Source: MB-PLM-2 sp964385715 (GTDB taxonomy: Bacteria; Planctomycetota; Planctomycetia; Pirellulales; UBA7805). Taken from it: a DNA stretch of 8,450 nt. This document shows, one piece after another, positions 1-6,097 of this stretch. The notes below the pieces were generated by a model that had not been told where the DNA came from, searched no databases, and saw only the letters and a program-made list of their open reading frames with translations. Each line of letters begins with the position of its first letter. The first letter of the stretch is position 1. The stretch spans positions 1 through 8,450 of the forward strand of contig CAYLRE010000211.1 in the NCBI GenBank assembly GCA_964385715.1. Reading direction: 5' to 3'. Both the position numbers and the translations under genes were made by a program.

Positions 1-70
1 GAGGGGCGCAACAGACCGTGTTGGCACACGTATCGATTCTCTAATAGCGCGATCTAGTCGCGACTCGATC

Positions 71-376
71 ATGGACCCCGACTACGTCCTCTTGTACGAG
101 TGCTACGATAGCGAGGAAGCGTTGGCGCTTCGGGCTCGGCTGATAAAGGCTGGGATGAGCGTGCAGTTGCAGAACGACCCTGTCTCTCGGCGTTTTCCGA
201 AATGCGCGACGCAGATATGGGCCGCCCGCGAGCAAGCCGAAGAGGCGGGCAGCATTTTGAATTCAAAGCACGCAGCGACCGAGGATCGTGAATCGCCCCG
301 TTGGCGCTGCCCTGGCTGTGACGAGATCATTTCCGGAAAATTCCTCGTCTGCTGGAATTGCTCATTCGAGAGGTAG
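71..376 (+). CDS. DUF2007-like protein with C-terminal zinc ribbon
   Basis: A 101-residue cytoplasmic protein with no signal peptide or membrane segment. Residues 5-65 resemble the DUF2007 (putative signal-transducing) fold: an opening strand (YVLLYECYD), a helix (SEEALALRARLIKAGM), a strand carrying VQLQND, then IWAAREQAEEAGSIL. Residues 78-101 form a compact zinc ribbon with C80-x2-C83 and C94-x2-C97, preceded by RWR. DUF2007 joined to such a ribbon is a common arrangement, but its biochemical role is not known; ligand or metal binding is inferred. The ATG at 71 is chosen because the domain starts immediately after it, although no convincing Shine-Dalgarno lies upstream. The gene stands alone, with a gap of about 155 bp before the next start. 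I am confident it is a gene and moderately confident of the family. Confidence 0.8.
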   Translation: MDPDYVLLYECYDSEEALALRARLIKAGMSVQLQNDPVSRRFPKCATQIWAAREQAEEAGSILNSKHAATEDRESPRWRCPGCDEIISGKFLVCWNCSFER

Positions 377-381
377 CCGCC

Positions 382-402
382 GGCGGATGCCAGGCTTCCG
401 CC
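382..402 (+). terminator. Possible hairpin terminator after the zinc-ribbon gene
   Basis: GGCGGA (382-387) pairs with TCCGCC (397-402) six bases after the stop codon; the inner bases can add two more pairs beyond a T-T mismatch. A short TTTT follows about 12 bases later rather than directly, so intrinsic termination would be weak. The position supports the call; the tail does not. Confidence 0.25.
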
Positions 403-468
403 AGTCTACGATCTCTTTTCACCAAAAACTTGGTGCGATTCTCACGTGCGGCCGTTACAATGTGGCTC

Positions 469-485
469 GCGGGCCCGAGGCCCGC
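469..485 (+). repeat. Perfect GC-rich hairpin in the leader of the propeller gene
   Basis: GCGGGCC (469-475) and GGCCCGC (479-485) are exact reverse complements separated by CGA. The hairpin ends 47 bases before the preferred start at 532, so it would lie in the 5' leader if transcription begins upstream. It could be a protein-binding dyad or an RNA structure. No T-run follows, so it is not a good terminator. Confidence 0.3.
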
Positions 486-531
486 AGGTCGTGGCTGCTT
501 CGTGGGATTAGATAGGGTGCCGAGGTTTCAA

Positions 532-2199
532 GTGTTCTTGAGAAATATTTCAGGCCAGAGCTTGTCGCGGGGATTTTGCTGTGCTTCGCTGACGATGGTA
601 GCCCTAATGGTGTTTGTCTCATTGTCGCAGCCCTGTCACGGCGTGACGCTAGTGAGCGTTAACGGCGCTGGGTCGCAGCAGTTTGAACTGCGCACCGTCG
701 ACACCACGACCGGAGTGTCGACTGTCCAGGGCGGTTTTACCACCGACACCGGATTCTGGTTTCCAAACACTTTGAACGTCGACAACTCCAGCGGTCAGGT
801 GACGCTTGTCTCTTCGTCCCGCACCCTGCACGAGATGGATGTCTCGAACGCCAATGTCCTTAATCAACATCCGCTGGCAGTGAACAACTTGCAGTCGATT
901 CGACCTCGCGGCGACGGGATGCTGGTCGGGCTAAATAGCCCCGCCGGAAGTCAGCACACGGTTCACACCTTTGATCCGTCCGACGGGAGTACGGTCGCGC
1001 TAAACTCATTCACATTCGATTCTCCCAACGTGTGGTACAACAGCACCTATGCGGTCGACGAGGCCAACAGCCGTTTGTATGGTTTGTCAGCGGCCGAGAC
1101 GCTCTACGAGTGGGATGCGACGACAGGGGCGGTTCTCAACACGACGACGCTTGACGTCGCGTCCAATTCGCTCACCTTTGCCCGTACTGCCGTTCGCACG
1201 GACGGAAAGTTGGTTGGTGTTACGACCGGCGGTGGATCGAACCAGATACGTTTGATCGACCCGGCCGATCCAACCGGAACGACGACGCAGCTTTTGAATT
1301 TCACCTTCGATTCAGGCGGCTTCTTCTCGGACACGTTCGTGGCCGATCCCGCCAACGATCGTTTTTATGTGGCGTCCTCCGCTCCCACGCTATATGAGTT
1401 TTCGATGTCCTCCGGACAGATCCTCTCGACCAAGCCGCTCGATTTTTCACCGCAGGCGTTCGCGCTCTATGCCCCGGCCGGGCCGAGCTGTGCCATTGGT
1501 GATGCCGATTGCGATGGCTATGTCTCGAATCTGGAGGACATTCAGGCGGCGTTCACGAACTTTACCGGACCTGGTACGACGAACTGGACGACCCCGAAGA
1601 CGCGTGCCCAAGGTGATGTTCATGACGAGGTGCTTGGCGCGACCACGAATCCGGCCGGACACGATCAGGACGTTGACAACCAGGATATCCAGGCGATGTT
1701 CACCAACTTCAATCCGGCACCGTCGGATGCCAGCGACGGGGATGGTGCTTCGGGCGATGGTGATCCGGCCATTCCGGATCTGATTTACGACCCCATCACC
1801 GGTGAAGTGGTGATCGACTGGGAGGGTAACACGCTGATCTCATACGTCCTGAAGAACGAGACGAGCAGTTTTATTCCCGGGAATTTTGGCACGATCCTGT
1901 TGGGTTCGTTTCCCACCTCAACGAGCAACGAGCTGTCGGAGTCGACCTCATTCGCGGAGCCGGGAGTAACGACAAGAAGCATGGGCAACGTGTTCCCAGC
2001 TGGTTTGGATCTGACCGGACTGCAAAGTATGTTGACGGTCAACTCGATCGTCCTGACACTTGGTGGTCCGCAGTTGCCATTTGACTTGGTCGTTCTTGGC
2101 GGGGCCGTTCCAGAACCGTCGGCGCTATGGTTAGCGTTGACGGGTTTGGTGGGATTGATTCTTAACGCGGTACACCGCGGACGAAGCGTTCGTTCGTAG
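532..2199 (+). CDS. Secreted propeller/dockerin-like protein with PEP-CTERM sorting signal
   Basis: About 555 residues. The GTG at 532 is preferred because GAGG lies six bases before it and it leaves a normal signal peptide (hydrophobic FCCASLTMVALMVFVSL, then PCHG). An ATG at 460 and a GTG at 517 are alternatives with overlong N-termini and poorer ribosome sites. Residues about 40-310 hold three related repeats roughly 92-96 residues apart, marked by NTLNVD (79), STYAVD (171) and DTFVAD (267), each followed by TL(H/Y)E; this suggests beta-propeller blades. Residues 323-400 carry two dockerin-like calcium loops (D324-x-D326-x-D328-G and D378-x-D380-x-D382, each followed by DIQ). A beta-rich domain follows. 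Residues 526-555 are a PEP-CTERM tail: VPEPSALW, a hydrophobic helix and a basic end. Exosortase processing and surface or matrix attachment follow from the family. The ligand is unknown. Confidence 0.85.
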   Translation: MFLRNISGQSLSRGFCCASLTMVALMVFVSLSQPCHGVTLVSVNGAGSQQFELRTVDTTTGVSTVQGGFTTDTGFWFPNTLNVDNSSGQVTLVSSSRTLHEMDVSNANVLNQHPLAVNNLQSIRPRGDGMLVGLNSPAGSQHTVHTFDPSDGSTVALNSFTFDSPNVWYNSTYAVDEANSRLYGLSAAETLYEWDATTGAVLNTTTLDVASNSLTFARTAVRTDGKLVGVTTGGGSNQIRLIDPADPTGTTTQLLNFTFDSGGFFSDTFVADPANDRFYVASSAPTLYEFSMSSGQILSTKPLDFSPQAFALYAPAGPSCAIGDADCDGYVSNLEDIQAAFTNFTGPGTTNWTTPKTRAQGDVHDEVLGATTNPAGHDQDVDNQDIQAMFTNFNPAPSDASDGDGASGDGDPAIPDLIYDPITGEVVIDWEGNTLISYVLKNETSSFIPGNFGTILLGSFPTSTSNELSESTSFAEPGVTTRSMGNVFPAGLDLTGLQSMLTVNSIVLTLGGPQLPFDLVVLGGAVPEPSALWLALTGLVGLILNAVHRGRSVRS

Positions 2200-2205
2200 C
2201 TTCGT
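2181..2205 (+). repeat. Inverted repeat across the stop codon of the propeller gene
   Basis: ACGAAGC (2181-2187) and GCTTCGT (2199-2205) are exact reverse complements with an 11-base loop, and the TAG stop lies at 2197-2199. No T-tract follows, so it would be a weak intrinsic terminator at best; it may instead stabilise the mRNA 3' end. Confidence 0.25.
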
Positions 2206-2338
2206 AGATCATTTGTGTGCGGTCGTCGAATCGGCCAGAATGCTTGACGCAAGGTGGCATCGTTTGTGGTCTTGCAAGATGGGCACGTGTGGGCTTTTTT
2301 CAGCGATGCAGACGCCGCAATATGTGAAAGGGATTGCT

Positions 2339-3451
2339 ATGCCGCGCGTGTTTCTATTGGCAGTTATTCTAGCCGTCGTCTGCTGCGGATGCGGTTCAGA
2401 CTCAGACACCGATGCCCCCGTCGCGGAGAACTTGGTCGCGGAGAAGCCCGTCGCGGAGAAGCCCGTCGCGGAGAAGCCCGTCGCGGAGAACTCGGTTGAA
2501 CAAAATGCTGTTGGACAAGATGCCGACAGCTCCGAGATATCTACGGTAGAAGCAGCCCTTGCGTCCGTTTCCGCGACTCCGGGAGAGTACGTCCGCTTTC
2601 CGGCCGTCGGTGTCAAGATTGCCCAGCCGGATGGGTTTCAGGTCGCCGAGGAGTTCCACGGTTTTGCCCACACGGATTCTGGCTGCTCGATCTTGACGTT
2701 GAAGATTCCGGGCCCTTTTTCCGAGGTCACTGGCGGCTTCACCAAAGAACGGCTGGGGGCTCGGGGAATGGTGCTGCATAGTAAGTCGGAGATTGAAATC
2801 GAAGGTTTCGACGGGTTTTTAATCAGCTTGAGCCAACAAGCTTACGGCATGAACTTTAAGAAATGGCTCGTTTGCTTCGGTGACGAAGAGAGCTCGACCA
2901 TGGTCACGGCGACTTTCCCTGCGTCTGCAGAGAAAAGGATCGGCGCCCAACTGAAGAAGATCGTGCTAGCCGTTAAGCATGATGACGGACCGCCACCGCC
3001 ACTTGGTTCCGATGTTGGTTTTACGATCGCCACGGCAAACAAGCTGAAGCTGACAAGCGATGTTGGGAAGACGTTGCTGTACACGAAGGACGGTGTCATT
3101 CCTGCCAAGTCGCCATCCGATCCATTCTTGGTCGTGGCACGCTCCATTGCTGATGTTGTTGCCGGAGACAGGCGACAATACGCTCTCAACAGGCTCCAGC
3201 AGACCGCGGACATTAAAGTCACTTCGATCGTTTCCACGGAAGAGGTTACCGTTGATTCTCTCGATGGTTTCGCGACGGTGGCCGAGGCCGTCGAAACCGA
3301 CACCGATGCACCGATGATTGTCTACCAGGTGATGCTGTTTGACGGCCGTGCGTATTTTCTGATCCAGGGTCGCGCCGGTAAGGAGCTGAGCGACGAATTC
3401 CTTGGTGAATTCAAGGAAATGGCGCGCAGTTTCAAGCGGCGGGTCGAATAA
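2339..3451 (+). CDS. Exported protein with PVAEK repeats and two related alpha/beta domains
   Basis: A 370-residue protein. The ATG at 2339 is chosen over upstream in-frame starts because GAAAGGG precedes it and it opens directly on a signal sequence (MPRVFLLAVILAVVCCGCG). The cysteines at 15, 16 and 18 suggest a lipoprotein, but none fits the lipobox well, so lipidation is uncertain. Residues 27-51 are five PVAEN/PVAEK-type pentapeptides forming a charged linker. Residues about 84-212 and 224-370 look like two copies of one alpha/beta domain. Each opens with a VGV/VGF strand, carries a DGF motif in the middle (GFDGFLIS; SLDGFATV) and closes with a helix before a basic segment. The shape recalls PsbP/DUF1795-like lipoproteins, which is a structural guess only. 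There is no clear promoter in the 139-bp gap upstream. The gene ends 42 bp from the convergent trmL stop. Function is unknown. Confidence 0.8.
   Translation: MPRVFLLAVILAVVCCGCGSDSDTDAPVAENLVAEKPVAEKPVAEKPVAENSVEQNAVGQDADSSEISTVEAALASVSATPGEYVRFPAVGVKIAQPDGFQVAEEFHGFAHTDSGCSILTLKIPGPFSEVTGGFTKERLGARGMVLHSKSEIEIEGFDGFLISLSQQAYGMNFKKWLVCFGDEESSTMVTATFPASAEKRIGAQLKKIVLAVKHDDGPPPPLGSDVGFTIATANKLKLTSDVGKTLLYTKDGVIPAKSPSDPFLVVARSIADVVAGDRRQYALNRLQQTADIKVTSIVSTEEVTVDSLDGFATVAEAVETDTDAPMIVYQVMLFDGRAYFLIQGRAGKELSDEFLGEFKEMARSFKRRVE
2417..2491 (+). repeat. Five tandem 15-bp repeats, in frame
   Basis: Five consecutive 15-bp units of the form CCCGTCGCGGAGAAG. Units 3 and 4 are identical. Units 1 and 5 differ only in the last base (AAC), and unit 2 differs in its first codon (TTG). 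The unit length is a multiple of three, so copy-number change keeps the frame and only alters the linker length of the exported protein at 2339-3451. The near-identity suggests recent expansion by slippage. Confidence 0.95.
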
Positions 3452-3493
3452 CTCGTTGTTGGGCTCCATGCGCGATGCGCCGGCGGTCAAGCA

Positions 3494-3985
3494 TCACTCC
3501 AATCCCCCGAACTGTCGTACCGCTTCATAAACGATGGTGTTCGCGGTGCTCGCCAGGTTCAGGCTGCGCACTTCTTCGTGCATCGGAAGTTTCAGATTGC
3601 GATGTGGATCGACGTCGAGGATCTCATCGGGCAGCCCGCTGGTTTCGCTGCCGAACAGCAGGATGTCGCCACGCTCGAACGTGGCATCCCAGACTAGTCG
3701 TTCGGCTTTCTTGGTCAGGCACCAGACTTGCCGATCCGGCAACCGCTCTTGCACTTCCTCCCAGCTGTCGACCGCTTCCCAGTCTAAGAGCGGCCAGTAG
3801 TCCATGCCAGCGCGGCGGAGATTCTTCTCGTCGAGTGAAAACCCTAGCGGGCGGATCAGCCACAGCTTGGCTCCGACCGCCACGCAGGTACGACCGATGT
3901 TGCCGGTGTTGGGCGGGATGTCAGGTTGATGCAGGACGACGTGCAGCAGTGGTTCGTTGGGCGAAGATGATTCTTGAGAGGGCAT
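3494..3985 (-). CDS. trmL: tRNA (cytidine(34)-2'-O)-methyltransferase TrmL
   Basis: A 163-residue SPOUT-class methyltransferase, close to the usual TrmL length of about 155-160. It uses S-adenosylmethionine to 2'-O-methylate the wobble base of certain leucine tRNAs in the cytoplasm. The three SPOUT motifs are visible: the N-terminal HQPDIPPNTGNIGRTC (residues about 19-34), LLFGSETSGLP around residue 110, and the knot-closing LPMHEEVRSLNLASTAN followed by VYEAVRQ near the C-terminus. The frame stays open upstream to 4351, but the ATG at 3985 is preferred because the family alignment begins about 14 residues later and the upstream translation has no recognisable content and would cover the palindromes at 4097-4156. 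No strong Shine-Dalgarno precedes it. It is convergent with the gene ending at 3451 and divergent from the PEP-CTERM operon at 4338. Confidence 0.92.
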   Translation of the reverse strand: MPSQESSSPNEPLLHVVLHQPDIPPNTGNIGRTCVAVGAKLWLIRPLGFSLDEKNLRRAGMDYWPLLDWEAVDSWEEVQERLPDRQVWCLTKKAERLVWDATFERGDILLFGSETSGLPDEILDVDPHRNLKLPMHEEVRSLNLASTANTIVYEAVRQFGGLE

Positions 3986-4096
3986 GAAATCTGCGGCGGC
4001 GGTAGGACGCACGCGCCTGGTTCGGGGCGAGCGTTTGAAAACGAGGCTAGAAATGGGCGAGCGGCCATTGTAGCGAACGGGGTGCGTTACGAGCAG

Positions 4097-4114
4097 CTGT
4101 CCGGAATCGGACAG
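4097..4114. promoter_or_regulatory. Upstream palindromic operator 1 (CTGTCCG-N4-CGGACAG)
   Basis: CTGTCCGGAATCGGACAG: two exact 7-bp half-sites around GAAT. It shares both half-sites with the palindrome at 4139-4156 and its centre is 42 bp from that one. It lies about 185 bp upstream of the predicted transcription start of the PEP-CTERM operon and 112 bp upstream of trmL. The arrangement fits a dimeric, probably NtrC-type, activator site; the protein is not identified here. Confidence 0.7.
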
Positions 4115-4138
4115 CCGTAGCGGGGTATTAATTGCGAA

Positions 4139-4156
4139 CTGTCCGCATGCGGACAG
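4139..4156. promoter_or_regulatory. Upstream palindromic operator 2 (perfect 18-bp palindrome)
   Basis: CTGTCCGCATGCGGACAG is self-complementary across all 18 bases and has the same CTGTCCG/CGGACAG half-sites as the site at 4097-4114. The centre-to-centre spacing of 42 bp is four turns of B-DNA, which would put bound dimers on the same face of the helix. It lies about 143 bp upstream of the predicted start of transcription. Paired, helically phased palindromes at this distance are typical of enhancers for sigma-54 activators. Confidence 0.75.
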
Positions 4157-4263
4157 GGTGACATAGGGCAGCGACGAAAGAACTGTTTGTCGTCTTGTCA
4201 CTAACTCTGTATAGGACACACCTTGCGCGCCGACTTGGATTTCTTGCAGTTTTCCTGCGCTGC

Positions 4264-4280
4264 TGGGCGCGGGATTTGCG
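4264..4280 (+). promoter_or_regulatory. Predicted sigma-54 (-24/-12) promoter of the PEP-CTERM operon
   Basis: TGGGCGCGGGATTTGCG against the consensus YTGGCACGrNNNTTGCW. The invariant GG (4266-4267) and GC (4278-4279) are exactly ten bases apart, and the C, CG and TTGC positions also match. The mismatches are G for the T before GG, G for A in GGCAC, and the last base. Transcription would start near 4291, leaving a leader of about 47 bases before the ATG at 4338. The two palindromes upstream raise confidence that this is a real enhancer-dependent promoter. Confidence 0.6.
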
Positions 4281-4337
4281 ACTAACGGTCGCTTGCCGTT
4301 GTTTTTTACACAGACAGATGTAGCTGAAGGTGTCGCT

Positions 4338-5174
4338 ATGCGATTACTCAAGATTGCGATCCGCCAGAGCGCCGTCGCCTGGATCGGCCCAAAAACTCTG
4401 GTTCAAGAGAGATTTCGAGCTGGCTGTCGTTGGCTGCTGACTCTCGGGATGCTGGTCTCAGTCGTAATGCCGGCCGGTGTCGGGTATGCGACTCCAACCT
4501 TCTTGGGGCCCAGTACGCCCTACTTGAGTTTTGCGGATAGTCCCTTCGCCGGTCAGAGTTTTTCATATTTCCATCTCGAAGATCTTGAGGATGGTTTGCT
4601 GAACACACCCGGTTTGAGCGCTAGTAATCATCTGGTTGTGAGTCGTACGCTGACAAATTCTCAGAATGTCGATTCTGTCGACGCGGATGACGGTTCGATT
4701 GACGGGTCTGGTTTGCACGGCCATTCGATGTGGGTACCTGCCCCCTCCGAGCCGAACATTACATTGACGTTCGACGACGGAGTCCTGGGGACATTGCCTA
4801 CGCATGTGGGAGTCGTGTGGACCGATGGGCTCAATCAGGTCGAGTTCGAAGCATTTGATGAGTTGGGATTCTCGCTAGGAACACTCAACGCCTCGCCGGC
4901 CGATGGGAATTTTGTCGGTGGGACTTCCGAAGACACGTTCTTTGGAGTCATTCACAGCGGTGGAGTTTCCAGCATCAAAGTCACTTCGGGAATCGGTAAC
5001 GTTGCCAGCGGTATCGAACTTGACCACGTGCAGTACGGCTACGCCTCGACCGTCCCCGAACCGGCGACCTACGCCATGGCGGCGCTTGCGCTGTTGGGGT
5101 TGGGGGGCGTTGGCCTACGGCGGCGGAGGCAAAGCCAAAGTGAAGTCCAACAAAAAAACCAGTTGATCGCTTAA
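4338..5174 (+). CDS. PEP-CTERM sorted exported protein, first gene of operon
   Basis: A 278-residue protein. The ATG at 4338 has GAAGGTG just upstream and is preferred to the in-frame start at 4293. A long basic N-region leads to the hydrophobic core WLLTLGMLVSVVMPAGVG and a likely cleavage at GYA-TP. The mature part (about residues 53-237) is beta-rich and acidic, with HLEDLEDGLLNTPG, HVGVVWTDG, FEAFDELGFSLG and FFGVIHSGGVSSIKVTSG, ending in IELDHVQYG. This pattern recurs in secreted PEP-CTERM proteins, but I cannot name a fold or ligand. Residues 239-278 are the sorting signal: VPEPATYAMA, a hydrophobic helix and GLRRRRQ, with an unusually long polar extension (QSQSEVQQKNQLIA) after the basic patch. 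It is followed after 19 bp by a second PEP-CTERM gene whose VPEPSTYAMA motif is nearly identical, so both probably use the same exosortase. A sigma-54 promoter and paired palindromes lie upstream. Confidence 0.85.
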   Translation: MRLLKIAIRQSAVAWIGPKTLVQERFRAGCRWLLTLGMLVSVVMPAGVGYATPTFLGPSTPYLSFADSPFAGQSFSYFHLEDLEDGLLNTPGLSASNHLVVSRTLTNSQNVDSVDADDGSIDGSGLHGHSMWVPAPSEPNITLTFDDGVLGTLPTHVGVVWTDGLNQVEFEAFDELGFSLGTLNASPADGNFVGGTSEDTFFGVIHSGGVSSIKVTSGIGNVASGIELDHVQYGYASTVPEPATYAMAALALLGLGGVGLRRRRQSQSEVQQKNQLIA

Positions 5175-5193
5175 GTAAAGAAAGAGGGCAATC

Positions 5194-5748
5194 ATGTTGT
5201 ATCGAATCACATCCTCGTTCCGTAGTCATTCCGCATTCATCGTCGCGCTCGCGATGGTCGTCGGTACTCCTGCCGTTGGGATTGCCAGCCTGATTGGCGA
5301 TGAAGTCAATTTTCAATGTACGAATTGTGGACCTCGGACAAACGACGACTTTGTCGTTGTCGAAGGTGCTTCGGAACTCTCCCTGTTCAACCAATTGGAG
5401 ATTGATGTCGAGGCCGAGACGCTGAGGGTCGATTGGATATTCACATCGTCAAGCATCATCAGCGATCTCAATCTCGTGTGGTCGGACCTCGATTGGGTTG
5501 GCTCCCCGGGAGAAATTGTCGGCGTGCACGTCGATCCCACGTCCACGTGGGGGCTCGGTGCGACGGTGTCGTTTACCGCCGACTCGGTAACTCTGACGAA
5601 CAACAACGACCGCACCGTGATTCCCGGCGATTTCTGGATGGCCCGACTGGAAGTCAACCACTCCGTTCCCGAACCCTCAACCTACGCCATGGCGGCGGCT
5701 GCCCTCGCCGGCCTTGTTCTTATCAAGCTTCGTCGACGGGTTGGCTAG
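5194..5748 (+). CDS. Small PEP-CTERM sorted exported protein, second gene of operon
   Basis: A 184-residue protein starting at the ATG at 5194, with AGAGGG seven bases upstream and only 19 bp after the previous stop, so it is probably co-transcribed. Residues 1-31 form a signal peptide (basic start, AFIVALAMVVG core, VGIAS). The mature domain is beta-rich and contains a CxxC pair (QCTNCGP) near its start that could bind metal or form a disulfide. A run of strands follows (FVVVEG, RVDWIFTSSS, LVWSDLDWVG, VTLTNNNDRT). Residues 158-184 are the sorting signal VPEPSTYAMA, a helix and KLRRR. Being exported and sorted like its neighbour, it may work with it in the envelope or extracellular matrix. 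I recognise no specific family for the mature domain. Confidence 0.85.
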   Translation: MLYRITSSFRSHSAFIVALAMVVGTPAVGIASLIGDEVNFQCTNCGPRTNDDFVVVEGASELSLFNQLEIDVEAETLRVDWIFTSSSIISDLNLVWSDLDWVGSPGEIVGVHVDPTSTWGLGATVSFTADSVTLTNNNDRTVIPGDFWMARLEVNHSVPEPSTYAMAAAALAGLVLIKLRRRVG

Positions 5749-5841
5749 GTCGTCGCTGCTTGGAGGGCCGGCCGCACGCCGCTGCTGCCGGGCGATCTCC
5801 GCACCGGAATGCGACAATTCTTGGCGTTTCCGTCATTTTCT

Positions 5842-5860
5842 TTGCCACCGGCCGTGGCAA
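5842..5860 (+). terminator. Hairpin, likely end of the PEP-CTERM operon
   Basis: TTGCCAC (5842-5848) and GTGGCAA (5854-5860) are perfect complements around the five-base loop CGGCC, 94 bases after the stop of the second PEP-CTERM gene. It is followed by TTACATAAAA, not a clean T-run, so termination strength is uncertain. Confidence 0.4.
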
Positions 5861-5897
5861 TTACATAAAATCTCGGAATCGGGGTCTCGCAGGGAAT

Positions 5898-5914
5898 AAT
5901 CCGGGATACGGATT
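5898..5914. promoter_or_regulatory. Dyad AATCCG-N5-CGGATT upstream of the LRR/thioredoxin gene
   Basis: Two exact 6-bp half-sites around GGATA, about 184 bases before the start at 6098. A regulator site is possible from its position only; no second copy is present in the window. Confidence 0.25.
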
Positions 5915-6097
5915 GCGAAGAATGTCAGCGAGAAGCTGACCAGAGAAAAAGACCAGGAAAACAATAGAGAAACTCAAGACTACCCGAAGACTCTCAAAAC
6001 GAGATCGCTGTCGACAAACGACTCCGGCCTAGACGTCCCCGTTCTATAGTCGCCGTTAAAATACTTCCGTCTCATTCCATTCATCGGAGGGGTGGTG

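Larger units (their letters stand above)
5749..6097. other. Intergenic region between PEP-CTERM operon and LRR/thioredoxin gene
   Basis: About 350 bases with no credible gene on either strand. It holds a hairpin (5842-5860), an AATCCG/CGGATT dyad (5898-5914), a purine-rich stretch (about 5918-5975) and a GGAGG ribosome site at 6086-6090. No convincing -35/-10 pair was found. Confidence 0.6.

Noticed and set aside
21..36. TTGGCAC resembling a sigma-54 -24 element ahead of the zinc-ribbon gene
   Set aside because: The -12 position reads GA instead of GC, and no paired upstream sites can be seen.
1367..1783. Arginine-rich 138-residue plus-strand frame
   Set aside because: Out-of-frame reading of the dockerin-like part of the PEP-CTERM gene; its composition is typical of GC-rich shadow frames.
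2244..2272. TTGACG as a -35 box for the exported repeat protein
   Set aside because: No -10-like hexamer at 15-19 bases downstream.
2209..2779. Minus-strand frames rich in FSATG or LLRDG repeats
   Set aside because: They are antisense readings of the 15-bp tandem repeat, which stays open in all frames because its length is a multiple of three.
3986..4351. N-terminal extension of the trmL frame up to 4351
   Set aside because: The translation has no family match, would make TrmL about 120 residues too long, and would cover the palindromes and promoter.
5903..5916. GG-N10-GC with TTGC before the LRR/thioredoxin gene, a possible -24/-12 promoter
   Set aside because: The -24 block reads GGGATA with few consensus bases, and there are no CTGTCCG palindromes nearby; it also overlaps the AATCCG/CGGATT dyad, which could itself explain the sequence.
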